From Aphidius gifuensis (lineage: Eukaryota > Arthropoda > Insecta > Hymenoptera > Braconidae): a stretch of 64,000 nt of DNA. Below the pieces are notes generated by a model. That model did not search any database. It was given only the letters and a program-made list of their open reading frames with translations, and had not been told where the DNA came from. The translations under genes and the position numbers were made by a program. The stretch covers positions 10,678,040 to 10,742,039 of the forward strand of contig NC_057789.1 in assembly GCF_014905175.1 (NCBI RefSeq). Reading direction: 5' to 3'. Below are positions 23,834 through 35,619 of this stretch, one piece after another; the first letter of the stretch is position 1, and each line of letters opens with the position of its first letter.

Positions 23834-25644
23834 TGAAATATCGTAGCCGGATTATTTACAAGACATAATTATTTTGCCCTATAAAATAATCCTGCATGAT
23901 TTGTAATTAATTGACCCAATTCACCCAGCGCACTTAAGACAAACTATAGGTAGGTTTGGGCAGATAGACGCGTAATTTAGGGAGGGTAAATGACACCTGA
24001 AAAGGACACGAAAAATATAACACAAACACAAATATAATTTTATAATAAAATAATTGAGACGACACACGACATTTATTATTCGGAAAAAGCATTTATTTTA
24101 TTTATAAGAAACACCATGATTTGAATTAAAAAGTACATAGAAAAAAAACACTCTTAATTCAACGTAAAAATTATAAAAATATAAAAATATAAAAATACGC
24201 AAAACTAAATTAAAACAAAGGCCCCACGCGTCGATAATATAGAGAGAGATCAAGTGAAAATTACGGAGTCAGCAAATTGAAATAATAAAGAAACAATCGG
24301 TAGGATAAAATTAAACCGGATAAAACTCAACTAGATTGGGAAGCAATCTAGTTGATTAATTTAATAAAACACTGACTCTACAATAACGTAATTATGACAC
24401 TTGATTGACGATAACAATTATTTAAAATTACACTGATAAAACGCGGTCAAACATTTATTATAAAAATAATATTGGTACTTACAATGATTGTTGAACTTAA
24501 TTTACTGGCTAATGAACGACGTGGACCTTGACCTTGGCTTCGTTTTGATTACAATATAGATCGATGGTTGTGTAGTGGATTGATGATGAACAACGGTATT
24601 AATTGTAAAAATAAAGCACTCGCGTAGCACACAATTTAATTCTCTAATTAATCAACGATTTTGTTGGATTAAAATATGTTTAAAACCAAATTAATTAAAT
24701 TTATTGTATAACAGAGGGCTATACAAATTATTTAAAGTAATTAAAGAATTTAAATCGGATTGAGAAATATTAAAATATCAAATAATTAAACTTGCAACTG
24801 ATTTGACAATAAGAATATTCTAAGTTTTAATTCAGAAAAATAAAAATATTCTAAGTTTTAATAAAAATTATTAAATTTTTCTAAGTCAAAATTCAGATAT
24901 TGTAAAATTTTCTAAGTTTTAATTTAAAAATATTAAAATTTTCTAAGTTTTAATTTAGAAAAATAAAATATTTCTAAGTATTTATTCAGAAAATTAAAAA
25001 TATTCTAAGTTTTAATTCAGAAAAATAAAATATTCTAAGTCTTTAAACTCAAGAATAATCAAATTTTCTAAGTCTTTATTAGAAGAATAAAGCTTCGGCG
25101 ATTAAGTAGAACTTAATTAGAGCTGGAAGAGCTAGTTATGGTGCAGAGGCTGCAGACCAAGTCAAATTAAAAATCTAGATCGATTAAGTTTGGGACTCAA
25201 TCAGCCCTTAGAAAAGTGGGGATCTTTCGGAGACGTTCGGTTTTCTCCTGGTCCATTTCCTATTTTCCTTAGTCTACTTATTTTCTATTGGTCAGCTCAA
25301 AGGCGTGATCTTTGCGTATCAATTAAAAATATTTCTAATAAAAATTTTATAACATGAGTGGTATCAAGAGAATCCTTGTATTTTTACGATTCTGTTGATA
25401 TCACTCATTGCACTAATTTATCTTTTAAATCAATTAATAAAATTGGCGGTATTGCCGCTTGGCATTAGTGCCGGCTCAAGAAAATTATTGAGGGGGCAAA
25501 GTCTCTGGTTCCCCAAAATATAATGCTCTCCTATTGCGTAAGATGGAGCTAAGGGTATCGAAATATACCCTGAATATATAAAAAGATAAAAATATTAAAA
25601 ATAGAAAATAAAAAAAATTGGTGCGCCTACCGCAGGACATTACA
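23834..25644. mobile_element. LTR-like unit 2 (TSD atat), longer relative of unit 1
   Basis: Begins TGAAATATCGTAGCCGGAT, ends CGCAGGACATTACA and is flanked by atat at 23,830-23,833 and 25,645-25,648. Blocks shared with unit 1 include aagatggagctaagggtatc and the accctgaatatat stretch near the end. It is 1,811 bp against 938 bp for unit 1; part of the excess is a minisatellite at 24,810-25,085. The length is large for an LTR, so a small nonautonomous retroelement family is an alternative. Confidence 0.7.
24810..25085. repeat. AT-rich minisatellite, ttctaagttttaattcag
   Basis: About eight irregular copies of a 30-40-bp unit built around ttctaagttttaattcagaa. It is private to LTR-like unit 2; unit 1 lacks it. 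Confidence 0.8.
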
Positions 25645-25648
25645 ATAT

Positions 25649-26610
25649 ATATATTTATCTGAAGACTAATATTTTTTACAAAGTAAAATCATGATGATTG
25701 TTTGTCAATAATGATTGATATTGGAATTCAATGCTGATAAGACAAATTAAAACATAAAATACATGATTTTTATAATATTATTAATTATTATTCAATATAG
25801 TATAATATCAGTCAAATTATTTATATTATTTATGAAAAAACAAAGTACCTGACAATATTTTTCAAGCATACCGAAAGAAAAAATGAAATAAATATATATT
25901 TATATTATTTAATAACTAAATATTTAGTTTTATTTTTTGGATAAATAAGATAAATTTGGTTAAGTAGTGGTTGAGTTTTAATTATAAATATTCTAATAAA
26001 ATACCTTTTATCTAATTAATATAATTTGAATCAGTAATTAAATGCAATTTGTCAAAATATAAAGTCATTACACTATTGAATTCCAACCCTTTGTAAATCA
26101 ATATAAATCAAATAAACAATAATAGGCATTCCATAAGATCAATTATAAAAATTACTGCCAAATTTGAGGAAATTTTCCTTTAATTGAAATCGGATATTCA
26201 TTGTTGTTTGTCGTTAATTTTTCACAGGCTTCCCTTTAATAAATTTGTATTGTATATTTTGTATTTTGAATTTTTACCGTTTATTTTATTTTAATTTTTT
26301 TCTCTTGTTCTATGAAATAAATTTAAAAATTTTATTTGTAATATATTTCAATATCCATTTTATATTGAATATGTTTCAGTCATGAATTACTTTTTTACTG
26401 CAGTAAAAAAAATAATTAATTAATGAACATAGAAATATTTTTGATATGAAATAAATATTAAAGTATATTACCACTAAAATTTCAAATATATATATTATAT
26501 ATACTTTAAATGAACAAAGTAAATCATAGCTAATGTTCATTTTTTCCTAATCTCTCATTGAGAACATCTTGTTGAACAATTTTTCGCTTTGATGTTAGTT
26601 TTCTTTTTCT
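25649..26610. other. No supported gene
   Basis: Extremely AT-rich, low-complexity sequence between the LTR-like units and the transposase remnant. Nothing further is recognised. Confidence 0.5.
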
Positions 26611-26620
26611 ATTTTCATGG

Positions 26621-27659
26621 TCATTCTAGTGATGCAATATACTCATCTGTATCATTGAGTTTTGTTATCGTCCTAGGTTTGTACATTTTGCAATGTCTTT
26701 GGTTTATTTCTTCCCATTTGTTATTCATTGGTTTTATTTTATATCCTTGCAAATGTTCGGAAAACTCAATTGTTTTAAGACGCTGGTAGATAAAAAAAAC
26801 TTTGGACTCATTATTTATGACTATGAATTCTATTCTTCCAAAAGATTGTTTTTTTATTTCTTCTTCACCAATTGCAATGCACATGTTCTCAGCATAATGC
26901 GTCTCTTTCCGACTCAGCAGTAGTCACAGATTTGTTGCAGGGGTTATTCAATGGAGACTTAACTGTCAGAGTGGTAGTGGCAAATGGAATATAAAGAGGC
27001 TCTTCAGATGATATATTTAAAAAAAATAAATGATCTGTACTTAAATTTTTGTAGCATGATTCAACAATTTGTGACACACTGGAAACGACATTATATGCTA
27101 CATTATCCGAATCAATATATTTTAATGTTTCACTAAATACTGTTTGGTGGAATTTTGCAATACCATTTAATATCTATGATGCCAATGACCGTGATATGTT
27201 TCTATTTGCATATAAATTAATGGCAGAATCAAATGAAGCTTCTCGAATTATTTCGCCAATTTTCTCACCATTAAATATGTATGAAGATGATTCATTCGAC
27301 GATTGTTTGATTCGTTTTGTCAGGCCCGGTTGACTTGAAAAGTTTTCGATATTAGAATGTATTCCACTATGATTCTTACGCTTTACATTACTTGAGGAAA
27401 CATTATCATTTTCATTCTCATCTACAATTGGTTCTGGTAAAACGTTTAAATTCATATCACTCGATACTGTTAAATGTTTTATTTTTAGGTGACTTATAAA
27501 ACCTATAAGCCGAGGATAACTTTTAGAACAGAGTTTACAAGAGTAAGCACCAATTGACGGATCACTTTGTTCAGCTTTGACATGATTACATATATCTTGT
27601 AGATCAAATGATTTGTCACATAATGCAATCGGACATAGAAATAGCATTTTCGCTGACAC
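26621..27659 (-). pseudogene. Internally deleted CACTA/EnSpm-like transposase
   Basis: The 5' part (27,659 down to 26,889) has two Cys/His clusters, the second a canonical C2H2 finger (YSCKLC...HLKIKH), in the same position as the fingers of the transposase at 13,379. The frame is open to 27,174, has one in-frame TAG there, then continues (NGIAKFHQTVFSETLKYI) to 26,889. The next frame (26,884-26,621) reads GRIEFIVINNESKVFFIY and EFSEHLQGYKI, matching the C-terminal tail of the 13,379 protein (EILMIDNLFVLISREF, VEHMNGFKV). The DDE core between them is missing, so this is a deletion derivative, not a functional transposase. Confidence 0.7.
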
Positions 27660-27681
27660 TTGGCAATGTCTATTTTACGGA

Positions 27682-27709
27682 GGTGGGATAAGCGCGAAGC
27701 GCCCCCACC
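27682..27709. repeat. GC-rich hairpin
   Basis: ggtgggataagcgcg / aagcgcccccacc can pair as a short stem with a gcgcttcgcgc-like centre. It stands out against the AT-rich surroundings, just upstream of the transposase remnant start codon. It may be a transposon terminus; no partner was found. Confidence 0.4.
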
Positions 27710-27749
27710 TAGTATTGATTTCTGTACACTTTTTAAGAAGACCACTCAT

Positions 27750-28720
27750 AGTTTCCATAATAATTAATATAGACTGTTCAAATTAGGCTCAAATGAAAGA
27801 TTTGAGCAAAAGCCACAGCCTCTGATAAAAATAAAATTGTTGAGATGAACAATGAAACAATAAATTACAAAAGAAAATTTGCCAACAATATTCAAAGCGA
27901 AATATTAAGAAAACTAAGCAAAATTCATGGATGCGAAAATTTGACAGAATAAAGTACGGAACGAAATTGATAGTTTTGAAGGTCATTTTTATTTTTATTT
28001 GTTAAATTCATTTATTTATTCAACAAAAACCAATATTTGTTTTTTTAGAAATTACACAACTTCTTTAAAAATCATTTTACATGTTTTTTTTTGGTTTTAA
28101 TGGATTATACATGCCAAAATCTACAACCAAGGCTATACTTGGAATTTTTTCAACAATTAGTTTACTTATAATCAGCAATTGTTTATAAAAAAAACCTGAG
28201 TAAGTTCTTTACACAATGAAATAAACCACAAAAGAGTCATTTCTTGAGCATTTTTAACCATGTAACTTGTAGAAAATGTTTCAATGAATTTTTTCAAACG
28301 GAGTCCCCGTCTCAAGACTCCCGACTCCCGTCCCCCCATTTTTAATCTCCATACTCTCAACCCCCCCCCCCCCAATCGCAACTACACACACACACCTCAA
28401 TCCCTAACTACCCCCTAAAAACTACCCACTAAAAACTACCCCTTTGTTTTTATTTTCTTTATTTATTTATCACCACTCTTTATAAGGGGATGATTATTTA
28501 AGGGTTGATTTTAAACCGGCCCTGTTTCCCTACTTACGTATAGTAATAAAAACTATCAATTTTTTTCCGTGTATACATTAACTATTAAAGTATTGAGTAA
28601 AGTAATTAATTTCAACACTCCAAGCAGCACACGGTTCAATGACCAGTAAAGCAGTTACCAGAAAACATTATAAACTATTTCGTCTGTATCTTAAAAGAAT
28701 TAAACAGTACCCAGGTAGCA
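27750..28720. other. Low-complexity region with C-rich tract and hAT-like end
   Basis: From about 28,300 to 28,440 the plus strand is strongly C-rich, with a run of about 14 C near 28,360 and an (AC)n run. At 28,524 the minus strand begins cagggccggtttaaaatc, a hAT-like terminus with no partner identified. No gene is supported. Confidence 0.45.
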
Positions 28721-28723
28721 ATC

Positions 28724-29130
28724 CAACCTCGTTTCGACGTCGAACGTGGCTATTTTGTTTCGATGTCGAAGTCGAGCTTGATTCTATGTAGAAATGTTTT
28801 GACGTTTGACACTATTTGACGTCAAAACGAGGTTGAGCGGAGGTTAAAACGAGGCAGATAATAAAAGATATCTAAAAATAATTAAATAATAGATATTATA
28901 CCGAGAAATCAATAGTATTAGATATAAATTGAACAAAAACATGATAATAAAAACGATAATAATAGTAAATTTATGAGCTTTTTTTGTATTTTATTTTCGA
29001 ATAATAATAATAATAATAATAACAATAATAATGATTACGATTCAACCTTAATTCAAGCTCGTTTTAAAGTCGAAAAGTAACGTTATTCGACGTCAAATCG
29101 AGGTTGAATCGAGGCTAAATCAAGTTAGAA
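28724..29130. mobile_element. Inverted-repeat element with cgacgtc motifs
   Basis: caacctcgtttcgacgtcga at the left is mirrored by ttcgacgtcaaatcgaggtt near 29,087-29,108. Internal inverted copies occur at about 28,828-28,868 and 29,039-29,083. Trinucleotide AAT runs separate the arms. Boundaries are approximate. Confidence 0.55.
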
Positions 29131-29189
29131 ATTAAAATACTTAAATATACTGAAAAATTATTAAATTTATTGATATAATAATAATTAAT

Positions 29190-30012
29190 ATAATTGGTAA
29201 TTATAATATATATTATGAAATCATATTATTATTATTAGTAATAATGATATATTATTATTATGATCATTATTATTGTTATTATTATTATTATTATTATAGT
29301 ATATATTAATATTGAATAAATTAATCAGTAATACATCATTTCAACTCATAAAAATGAATTGCGTTATTTTTATTTGTTAAATGAATAAAAATGTCCAAGG
29401 ATAAGCAGTAGCTAAGGGAAAGATGTAGCTAAGGAATTAATGTGGCCAGAAAAATTATGTTTTAAGCAACATTAATTCCTCAGCCACATCTGGTTCTTAG
29501 CTACTTCTTGTCCTTGGTATTTTTTATTTATTTAATAGATACAATACATGTAATTTATTTTTAAAGAATAAAAATCCCCAAGGAAGAGCAGTAGCTGAGA
29601 AATTAATGTAGCCTAAAACATACCTTTCTGGCCACTTTAATTCCATAGCTACATCTTTTCTACACGTAATGCTTGTCCTTGGTATTTTTGACTTATTAAT
29701 TAGATAAAGTACATGTAATTTATTTCCAAAAAAATAAAAATGTCCAAGGAAAAGCAGTAGCTAAGGAAAAGATGTAGCGAAGGAAGTATGGTGGCCAGAA
29801 AAATTATGTTCTGAGCAATATTTATTTCTCAGCTACATCTTTACCTTAGCTACCGCTTGTCCTCGGACATTTTCATTTATTTAACGAATAAAATCAACGC
29901 AATTCATTTTTATAAGTTAAAATGAGAAATGACTAATTAATTTATTCAATATTAATATATACTATAATAATGATCATAATTATATATGATAATTACTTAT
30001 AATATGATATTA
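29190..30012. mobile_element. Foldback carrying gtagctaagga satellite
   Basis: Outer arms are inverted: atgatcattattattgttat and tagtatatattaatattgaa on the left recur as complements near 29,910-29,990. The centre (29,390-29,890) is built of the same gcagtagctaaggaaaag modules found inside the hAT element at 8,764. Confidence 0.65.
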
Positions 30013-30014
30013 TA

Positions 30015-31130
30015 ACTACCAATGTAGAAATTCTCGGTCAGTGCTCGAGATACTACCTCGGAGAAATTCGAGATTGTAAAAAACGAAAAAATTAGTATTA
30101 TATGAATGAAGAGAATGCTTATAGTCAAACACAATAGTCTTAAGTTTCTTTATATTTCATTCAATCTAAACAATTGATAAAAATATAATTATGAATTATA
30201 TTTATTTTTATTTTATTATTTTCAACCTCAGTTGACAGATCGAAAAATTTTAAACATAACATTTCATGAAAATAAACCCTAATTTTGGGAATAAAAAAAA
30301 AAGTCACTAGATTGGAATAGTCCAGTGAGTGACTTTACCGACAGCTGCAAATATTTTATTTTGACACCCAAGTTAATGCAAAATGTTAATTTTTGAAAAA
30401 TTAATTTCTCAAAGGAAATAATTATTTGGCAACTTCCATTCCATAGAACATTTTTTCCATAGATTTTTGTCTTTCCAAAAAATTAAAAAGCTATGGGAAA
30501 AATATTATAAAGAATGGAAGTTGCCAAATAATAATTACTTTTGAGAAATTAATTTTTCAAAAATTAACGATTGGGAACTTTCATTCCATAGCACATTTTT
30601 CCCATAGCATTTTGTCATTTTAAAAAATTAAAAAGCTATGGGAAAAATGTTCTAAGGAATGGAAGTTGCTAAATAATAATTTCCTTTGAGAAATTAATTT
30701 TTCAAAAATTAACATTTGGCAACTTCCATCCCATAGAACATTTTTCTCATAGCTCTCTGTTTTTTCAAAAAATTCCAATCTAGTGACTTTTTTTTTTATT
30801 CGTGAAATAAAGGTTTATTTTCATTAAATATTATGTTAAAAATTTTTTGATCTGTCAATTTAGGTTAAAAATAATAAAATAAAAATAAATATAAGTCATA
30901 ATTATTTTTTTATCAATTGTTTAGATTGAATAAATTATAAAGAAACTTAGGACTATTGTGTTTGACTATAAGTATTCAGTTCATTCATATAATACTCATT
31001 TTTTAGTTTTTTACAATCTCGATTTTAACTCGGAAAGCGTAACGCCCTGACCTCGGGCCAAGCTTTATACCCGAGGTCTATCAGGTCGAAACCAGGTTTA
31101 GGGTCGAATTCCGAGACTAATTTCTACCTG
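30015..31130. mobile_element. Large nested foldback
   Basis: The outermost inverted ends read tgtagaaattctcgg on the left and, complemented, ggtagaaattagtctcgg on the right. Inside, arms of more than 200 bp mirror each other (acacaatagtcttaagtttc against gaaacttaggactattgtgt). At the core an inner element is bounded by aagtcactagattggaa and its complement (30,302-30,792), itself holding tandem palindromes of the aaaagctatgggaaaaat module. One hairpin thus appears to sit within another. Confidence 0.7.
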
Positions 31131-31686
31131 GGGTACGTTGAACATAGTACAAAAATTCAAAAATTGTAAAAAACATCAACAACAACATTTATTCTTCATT
31201 GGTATAATTATTTTAATATTGTACTTGTTATAAGTAAAGATTGATAACAATATGAAAATAGATAGAGCTATGAAAATTGTAAGTGGGCTGTACACATCCT
31301 AATCCACAAACATATCTGTGCTGACAATAAATGTTATATAAAAAATGAACAACGTGTATGTACACTATACACACTTCATTATTGGACGCCAACTAACATG
31401 GTTATATAATGATATTTTTTTTCCATCTTTTCTGCAAATCAACAATCTAAATTCATTTATATTCGCTCAATTTTTATTCGAGAGACAGAGAAGAGAAGTG
31501 TCATCTTTTGACTCAGTTTTACTGTTTGGATAGAAATCATTAACCAAAACGAATTTTAAAACGTGTGAAGAGCAAATGTGCAGGATTGTTATTTCTTGTT
31601 GACAAATTTGGCCAGTCAATTTATCTCAACGATCTTGTATGTACTTGGATGGTGTTGTACCATTTATTTCAATACTTAGAACATTA

Positions 31687-31976
31687 GAGCTACTGAATGT
31701 TTGGATCTGAGTTTTTTCTCTTCAAGTCTATATTTCCCTTTTCATGCATCCTTCAAATCACACACACAATTAAAAAAAAAATAAATGATGTAATCCGAGT
31801 GCTTCCGAATTTACTTCGAGATAGCCGAAACCAGCTGAAATTAACATGCTCGGCAGCACTCGGTTTACATCGTTTATTTTTTTATAAATGTATGTGTGAC
31901 TTAAAGGACGAATGGAAGGGGAAATAAAGGCTTCAAGATAAAATACTCAGATGCAGATCCAAACATTCAGTAGCTC
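31687..31976. mobile_element. 290-bp MITE, TIR gagctactgaatgtttggat
   Basis: A 23-bp inverted repeat bounds the element and similarity continues inward (tcttcaagtctatatttccc against ggaaataaaggcttcaaga). It overlaps the 3' end of the minus-strand coding remnant that starts at 33,400 and supplies its last codons, so it probably inserted into that gene. Confidence 0.7.
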
Positions 31977-33400
31977 GCCTGTACAATAGTGGCAGACTAA
32001 AATCTTGTATGACTTGTAGAAATGTATTCCACAATTGATAGTGCGCATGTATTTTTAGAACCTGGTAAGACAAACCGATAGTGGTAAACATAAAATTAAG
32101 GTTACCTGCTTCTATTTGTCCTTCTGGTCTGGAATTTAACATTTCCGTTTCAAGTACATAAGGGCTTTTCCCTATCAGTTTTGCTTGAAGTTGTTTTCTT
32201 TTCCATTTTTCAATCCGACGCCTATGTTTCTTACCAGCAAGATGTACAATGTTTCCACTTACTGATATGAAACAAGTTAGACCTTCATAAGGTTCAGCTA
32301 TTTTTTTATAAGTATGGAATTCAAACGCAGCACATGTTGTAAATGAGCACGTAGCTGAACAAGAAAAACTTGGTATTTTTGACTTGGATTTGGATTGCAG
32401 TAGTGCCATTTAAATTTAAAAACACAAATTAGGAATAGTGATTGAAATATCTCCTGTAAATCGTCATGCCAATCACTTTTCTCATTTGCCGGTTTAAGTT
32501 TTTCATTATCAGTCCAATATTGAGCCCAGAAATTTCTTGGAATAATAACTGTTTTTGTTGTAGAACTTTGAAAATTGTTTTTTATCGGTACAAAATTTAA
32601 ATCAACTGTTTGATGGACAGCTACAAATTTCACATAAGCAATCGAATCGTCGGGAATTATACTGTCATCTATTAGACACACATTACTAAAAATTAGATCA
32701 GGTTTGAAATTTACTTCAACACGGTTCTTCTCATATTGATTTATCATGTATTCGTCATTAACATTTAGCTTCATCAAGAAAGAATTAATTGAATTATTAT
32801 CGATTTCTAGTTGCGTATAATTGATTGCCAGGTTGTTTGTTTTCTTTTTTTCTAAAGAATTTCTATTTCGTTTTAACAATAAACTTTGTGATCTATAAGG
32901 TCTTGATTCAGAAATGCTACCTAGTTTGACATAAACAATTGAACCTAAAGGAATTTCATACTCGTTAATGTACCTGATGTTACTATAAATTATGTGAGGT
33001 TTTATAGATAAGCACTCGTCATTTTTTTCGTACCCGGCTTTTTCAAGATTATTATTGACAACGTTTTTTGTACTTAGTTTATGTTTCTGATCGAATGTAT
33101 CAAATAGAGTTTTCTGTTTCTTCACAGCATCAATATTCAGTAACTTGGTACACTTTCTTTGGTCTGCTTTATATTCTTTTTCCTTATCTAATATGTCATT
33201 TACTTGACTGCCAGATTCAAAACTATTTAAATGACTATATTTGTTTGACTTCTCGGAACCTGAAGAATATTCATTTTTTCTATCTAATACACCATCTACT
33301 GGACTGCCAGAATCCAAACTATTTGGATGACTATATTTGTTTAACCTTTCAGAACCTGAAAAATGGTCATTTTTTTTTATCTAATATGTCATTCACTTGA
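31933..33400 (-). pseudogene. Broken repetitive-domain protein, possibly Mutator-like element
   Basis: Two overlapping minus-strand frames form one broken gene. The first (about 33,400-32,430) starts with tandem Ser/Asn-rich repeats, then two copies of a pattern (IIYSNIRYINEYEIPLGSIV and LIFSNVCLIDDSIIPDDSIA) about 100 residues apart, and ends near EKSDWHDDLQEIFQ. Reading shifts near 32,400-32,440 into SFSCSATCSFTTCAAFEF, then GKKHRRRIEKWKRKQL and EGQIEAGNLN. The order Cys-rich part, basic helix and GN(L) motif reminds me of the N-terminal region of insect MULE transposases, but this is only a resemblance. The 3' end is replaced by a MITE. Confidence 0.4.
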
Positions 33401-33482
33401 CTGCCAGAATATGAACTATTTAAATGACTATATTTGTTTGACTTTTCTGAACCCAAAGAATATTTATTTTTTCTATCTAATA
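33180..33482 (-). repeat. Coding minisatellite, about 100-bp units
   Basis: The words ctgccagaatc(c/a)aaactattt, gactatatttgtttgacttt and tatctaatatgtcatt recur at about 33,190, 33,290, 33,390 and 33,470. Each unit encodes about 35 residues of the type SGSPVDGVLDRKNEYSSGSE. One copy is frameshifted near 33,370 within a T-run. Confidence 0.8.
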
Positions 33483-33485
33483 TGA

Positions 33486-33900
33486 TGGTTATTTTCATTT
33501 ATCAACCGAAACGTTTGTTTATAAAATATTAAACAAATAAACAATTAAGATATACTCAACATTGCCTATACCGAGATTGTTTATTTATTTTATATTATAT
33601 AAACAAACGTTCCGGTTGAAAAATAAAAATACCCATTATATTCTTTGATAGTTAATTGATAATTATTGTAAATTGTATAATTTTCCTAATTTGCGTTTTC
33701 CCGGAAAAAAATAAAGAAGAACAAAAAAAAAGTCCATGTGTAGGTGATTAAGTATACCGAGATTGTTTATTCATCTAATAATTTATAAACAAACGTTCCG
33801 GTCGACAAATAAAAATACTCATCATATTCCTTAATAGTTAATTAGTAATTGAAGTTGATTTTATAATTTTCTTATTTTGCGATTACCTAAAAAAAATAAT
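33486..33900. repeat. Repeat pair around taccgagattgtttatt plus an inverted copy
   Basis: Two direct copies begin at about 33,569 and 33,753 (period about 184 bp), each with aaacaaacgttccggt and tagttaatt(g/a)(a/g)taatt. An inverted partial copy (caaccgaaacgtttgtttat) lies at 33,498-33,517. Interpretable as debris of one inverted-repeat element. Confidence 0.7.
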
Positions 33901-33917
33901 ATAAAAAAAAAACGAAA

Positions 33918-34760
33918 GCGCACGGGGGCAGTAGTAGAAGATAGTCGTTTTTGTGCTTTACCTAGGCCACAATGGGCCCTTACAAGCTGCAACAAAGTTG
34001 CGACTAAGCTAGTTCTTAGTTGGCACGTACAAGTACGTTAATCTGTCTCTCTAACCAAACCACACCAAGTTCCCAGACTTGCAAAAATCCAGCGCTGTCT
34101 ACAGGCTCGAGCTGTGGAAGAGTGATTTAGCTACAAAGCCTTTTTTGACTTTGCACCCACGGGGAACCACGGGGAGGTACACTCTTGGTTGTACGACCAC
34201 AAGCATTCAGTTCTTACTTATTTTCTCCGAACCTGTTGACCTAGTTGTTGTTGTCCTGTTCACTCTCGCTCCCTTGTTGACCTGTTGTCCTTGTTGTTGT
34301 TGTTGGCCGCTTCTTTTCTTCTCCTCCTTCCTTCGTTGCCTCTTACTTGTCGGGGTTACCACATAGAGGGACTATTACTTTCCCGCGGTATTGTGTGTAT
34401 TTTCCTGTCTCACAGAACTACTTTGCATGATTGCATTTGCAGTTGTGTAAGACAGTAATCCATATTCATATTTAAAGTTTTGGTTTTTTTTATCCATATT
34501 CATATTTAAAGTTTTGGTTCTTATTATCCATATTCAATTTTGTGCGCACGGGGGCATATTATTTTTATGTATTTTGAAAGGAGTTGTCCCTCTCTTCTTA
34601 TCTCTCTCGCTTACACATCGTTCAGTCTACTCAATGTCACCGCTGTTTCTTTTTTATGCACTTAGACAGTAGTGGGGAAGGTACAGTCACAGGCTGTACA
34701 TTCTATCCTACAGTCGCTAGCTCCGTTCCCTAGCTTCACTGTCATCTGAATTATTTCTTT
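33918..34760. other. Higher-GC island between direct repeats
   Basis: Base composition rises abruptly to near balanced, unlike the surroundings. The 13-mer GCGCACGGGGGCA occurs at 33,918-33,930 and 34,544-34,556 in the same orientation. Near the second copy ccatattcatatttaaagtt repeats in tandem (34,459, 34,493, partial 34,528). The ORF at 34,079-34,366 is composition-driven (Cys/Leu/Val runs from gttgttgtt), so I do not call a gene. It may be an LTR or untranslated part of a retroelement. Confidence 0.4.
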
Positions 34761-35615
34761 TTTTGAACTTTGGTTTTTTATTTAATTTAATTGTTTATCA
34801 AATTCGATATGAGAATTGTCATTCATGAAAACAACTTTACGTTCGGAAAATATCCTTAATGCAAAACTACAGTAAGATAAAATTGAACTATTTTTTTTCT
34901 AGAGATTAATTATTATCATGAAGAATTTATCATTCATTGTCGATTTTCAGTTCCTTGTATACAGGTGGAGTAATGTCTTAATAGCCTGACAATTCCTGTT
35001 AAAATTTAAACTGTAATTTTCCTTTCCGATAAAATTTTTTTTGATTTACTAAAATTTCTTCTTCACGCAACAACGGGTAGTCTTATTCATAATTTAAATT
35101 ATTTCTTCATTAGTCACCGAATGTATTGTTTACCTCGAAAGTCAACGAACTCTCCTTGTTAAATTCTAATTGTTAGAAAACTAATATTTTATTTACTGAC
35201 ATGATGATCTAAAAGAATCATGTGTTTCCAATGATCTAGAAAATCTGCGGATACTACATACATATAGGCTCAAACAAACTGAATAATCTTCAGGAAGGTT
35301 GTTTGAATAGTGTACACTATACGTATCACAACTTCATAAGCTTCATATTAGCTACAATAGTCTGATAAGTTTCTGACTATGATTCTTTGAAAGAAAGTGA
35401 TAAAATAAATTATTTGTTAATAGTAGAACTATATTCATTTCGTTATTTAAGAAAAAAAATAAAATTTCTGCTTTTTTAGGGATTTGAAATTTTCCGTTTA
35501 TCCAGTTAATAGTTTAAAATCACAAATAAAGTCTTATTTTACATATAAAAGACAACTATTACATTGTAGAGTTCGAAAATAACAAAAATATAAATTTATT
35601 TCATCACAATACGTT
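34761..35615. other. No supported gene
   Basis: AT-rich unique sequence without ORF, RNA or clear repeat. Confidence 0.5.
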
Positions 35616-35619
35616 CTTA

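Noticed and set aside
24810..25085. CRISPR-like spacing of ttctaagttttaattcag
   Set aside because: Period and unit vary and the spacers are themselves AT-rich copies; minisatellite.
25468..28524. A hAT element between tagtgccggctcaag and the complement of cagggccggtttaaa
   Set aside because: No shared 8-bp TSD, inner sequences differ, and the left point lies inside an LTR-like unit with its own ends.
34079..34366. 95-codon ORF in the GC-richer island
   Set aside because: Driven by gttgttgtt and ctcctt runs; no protein-like pattern.
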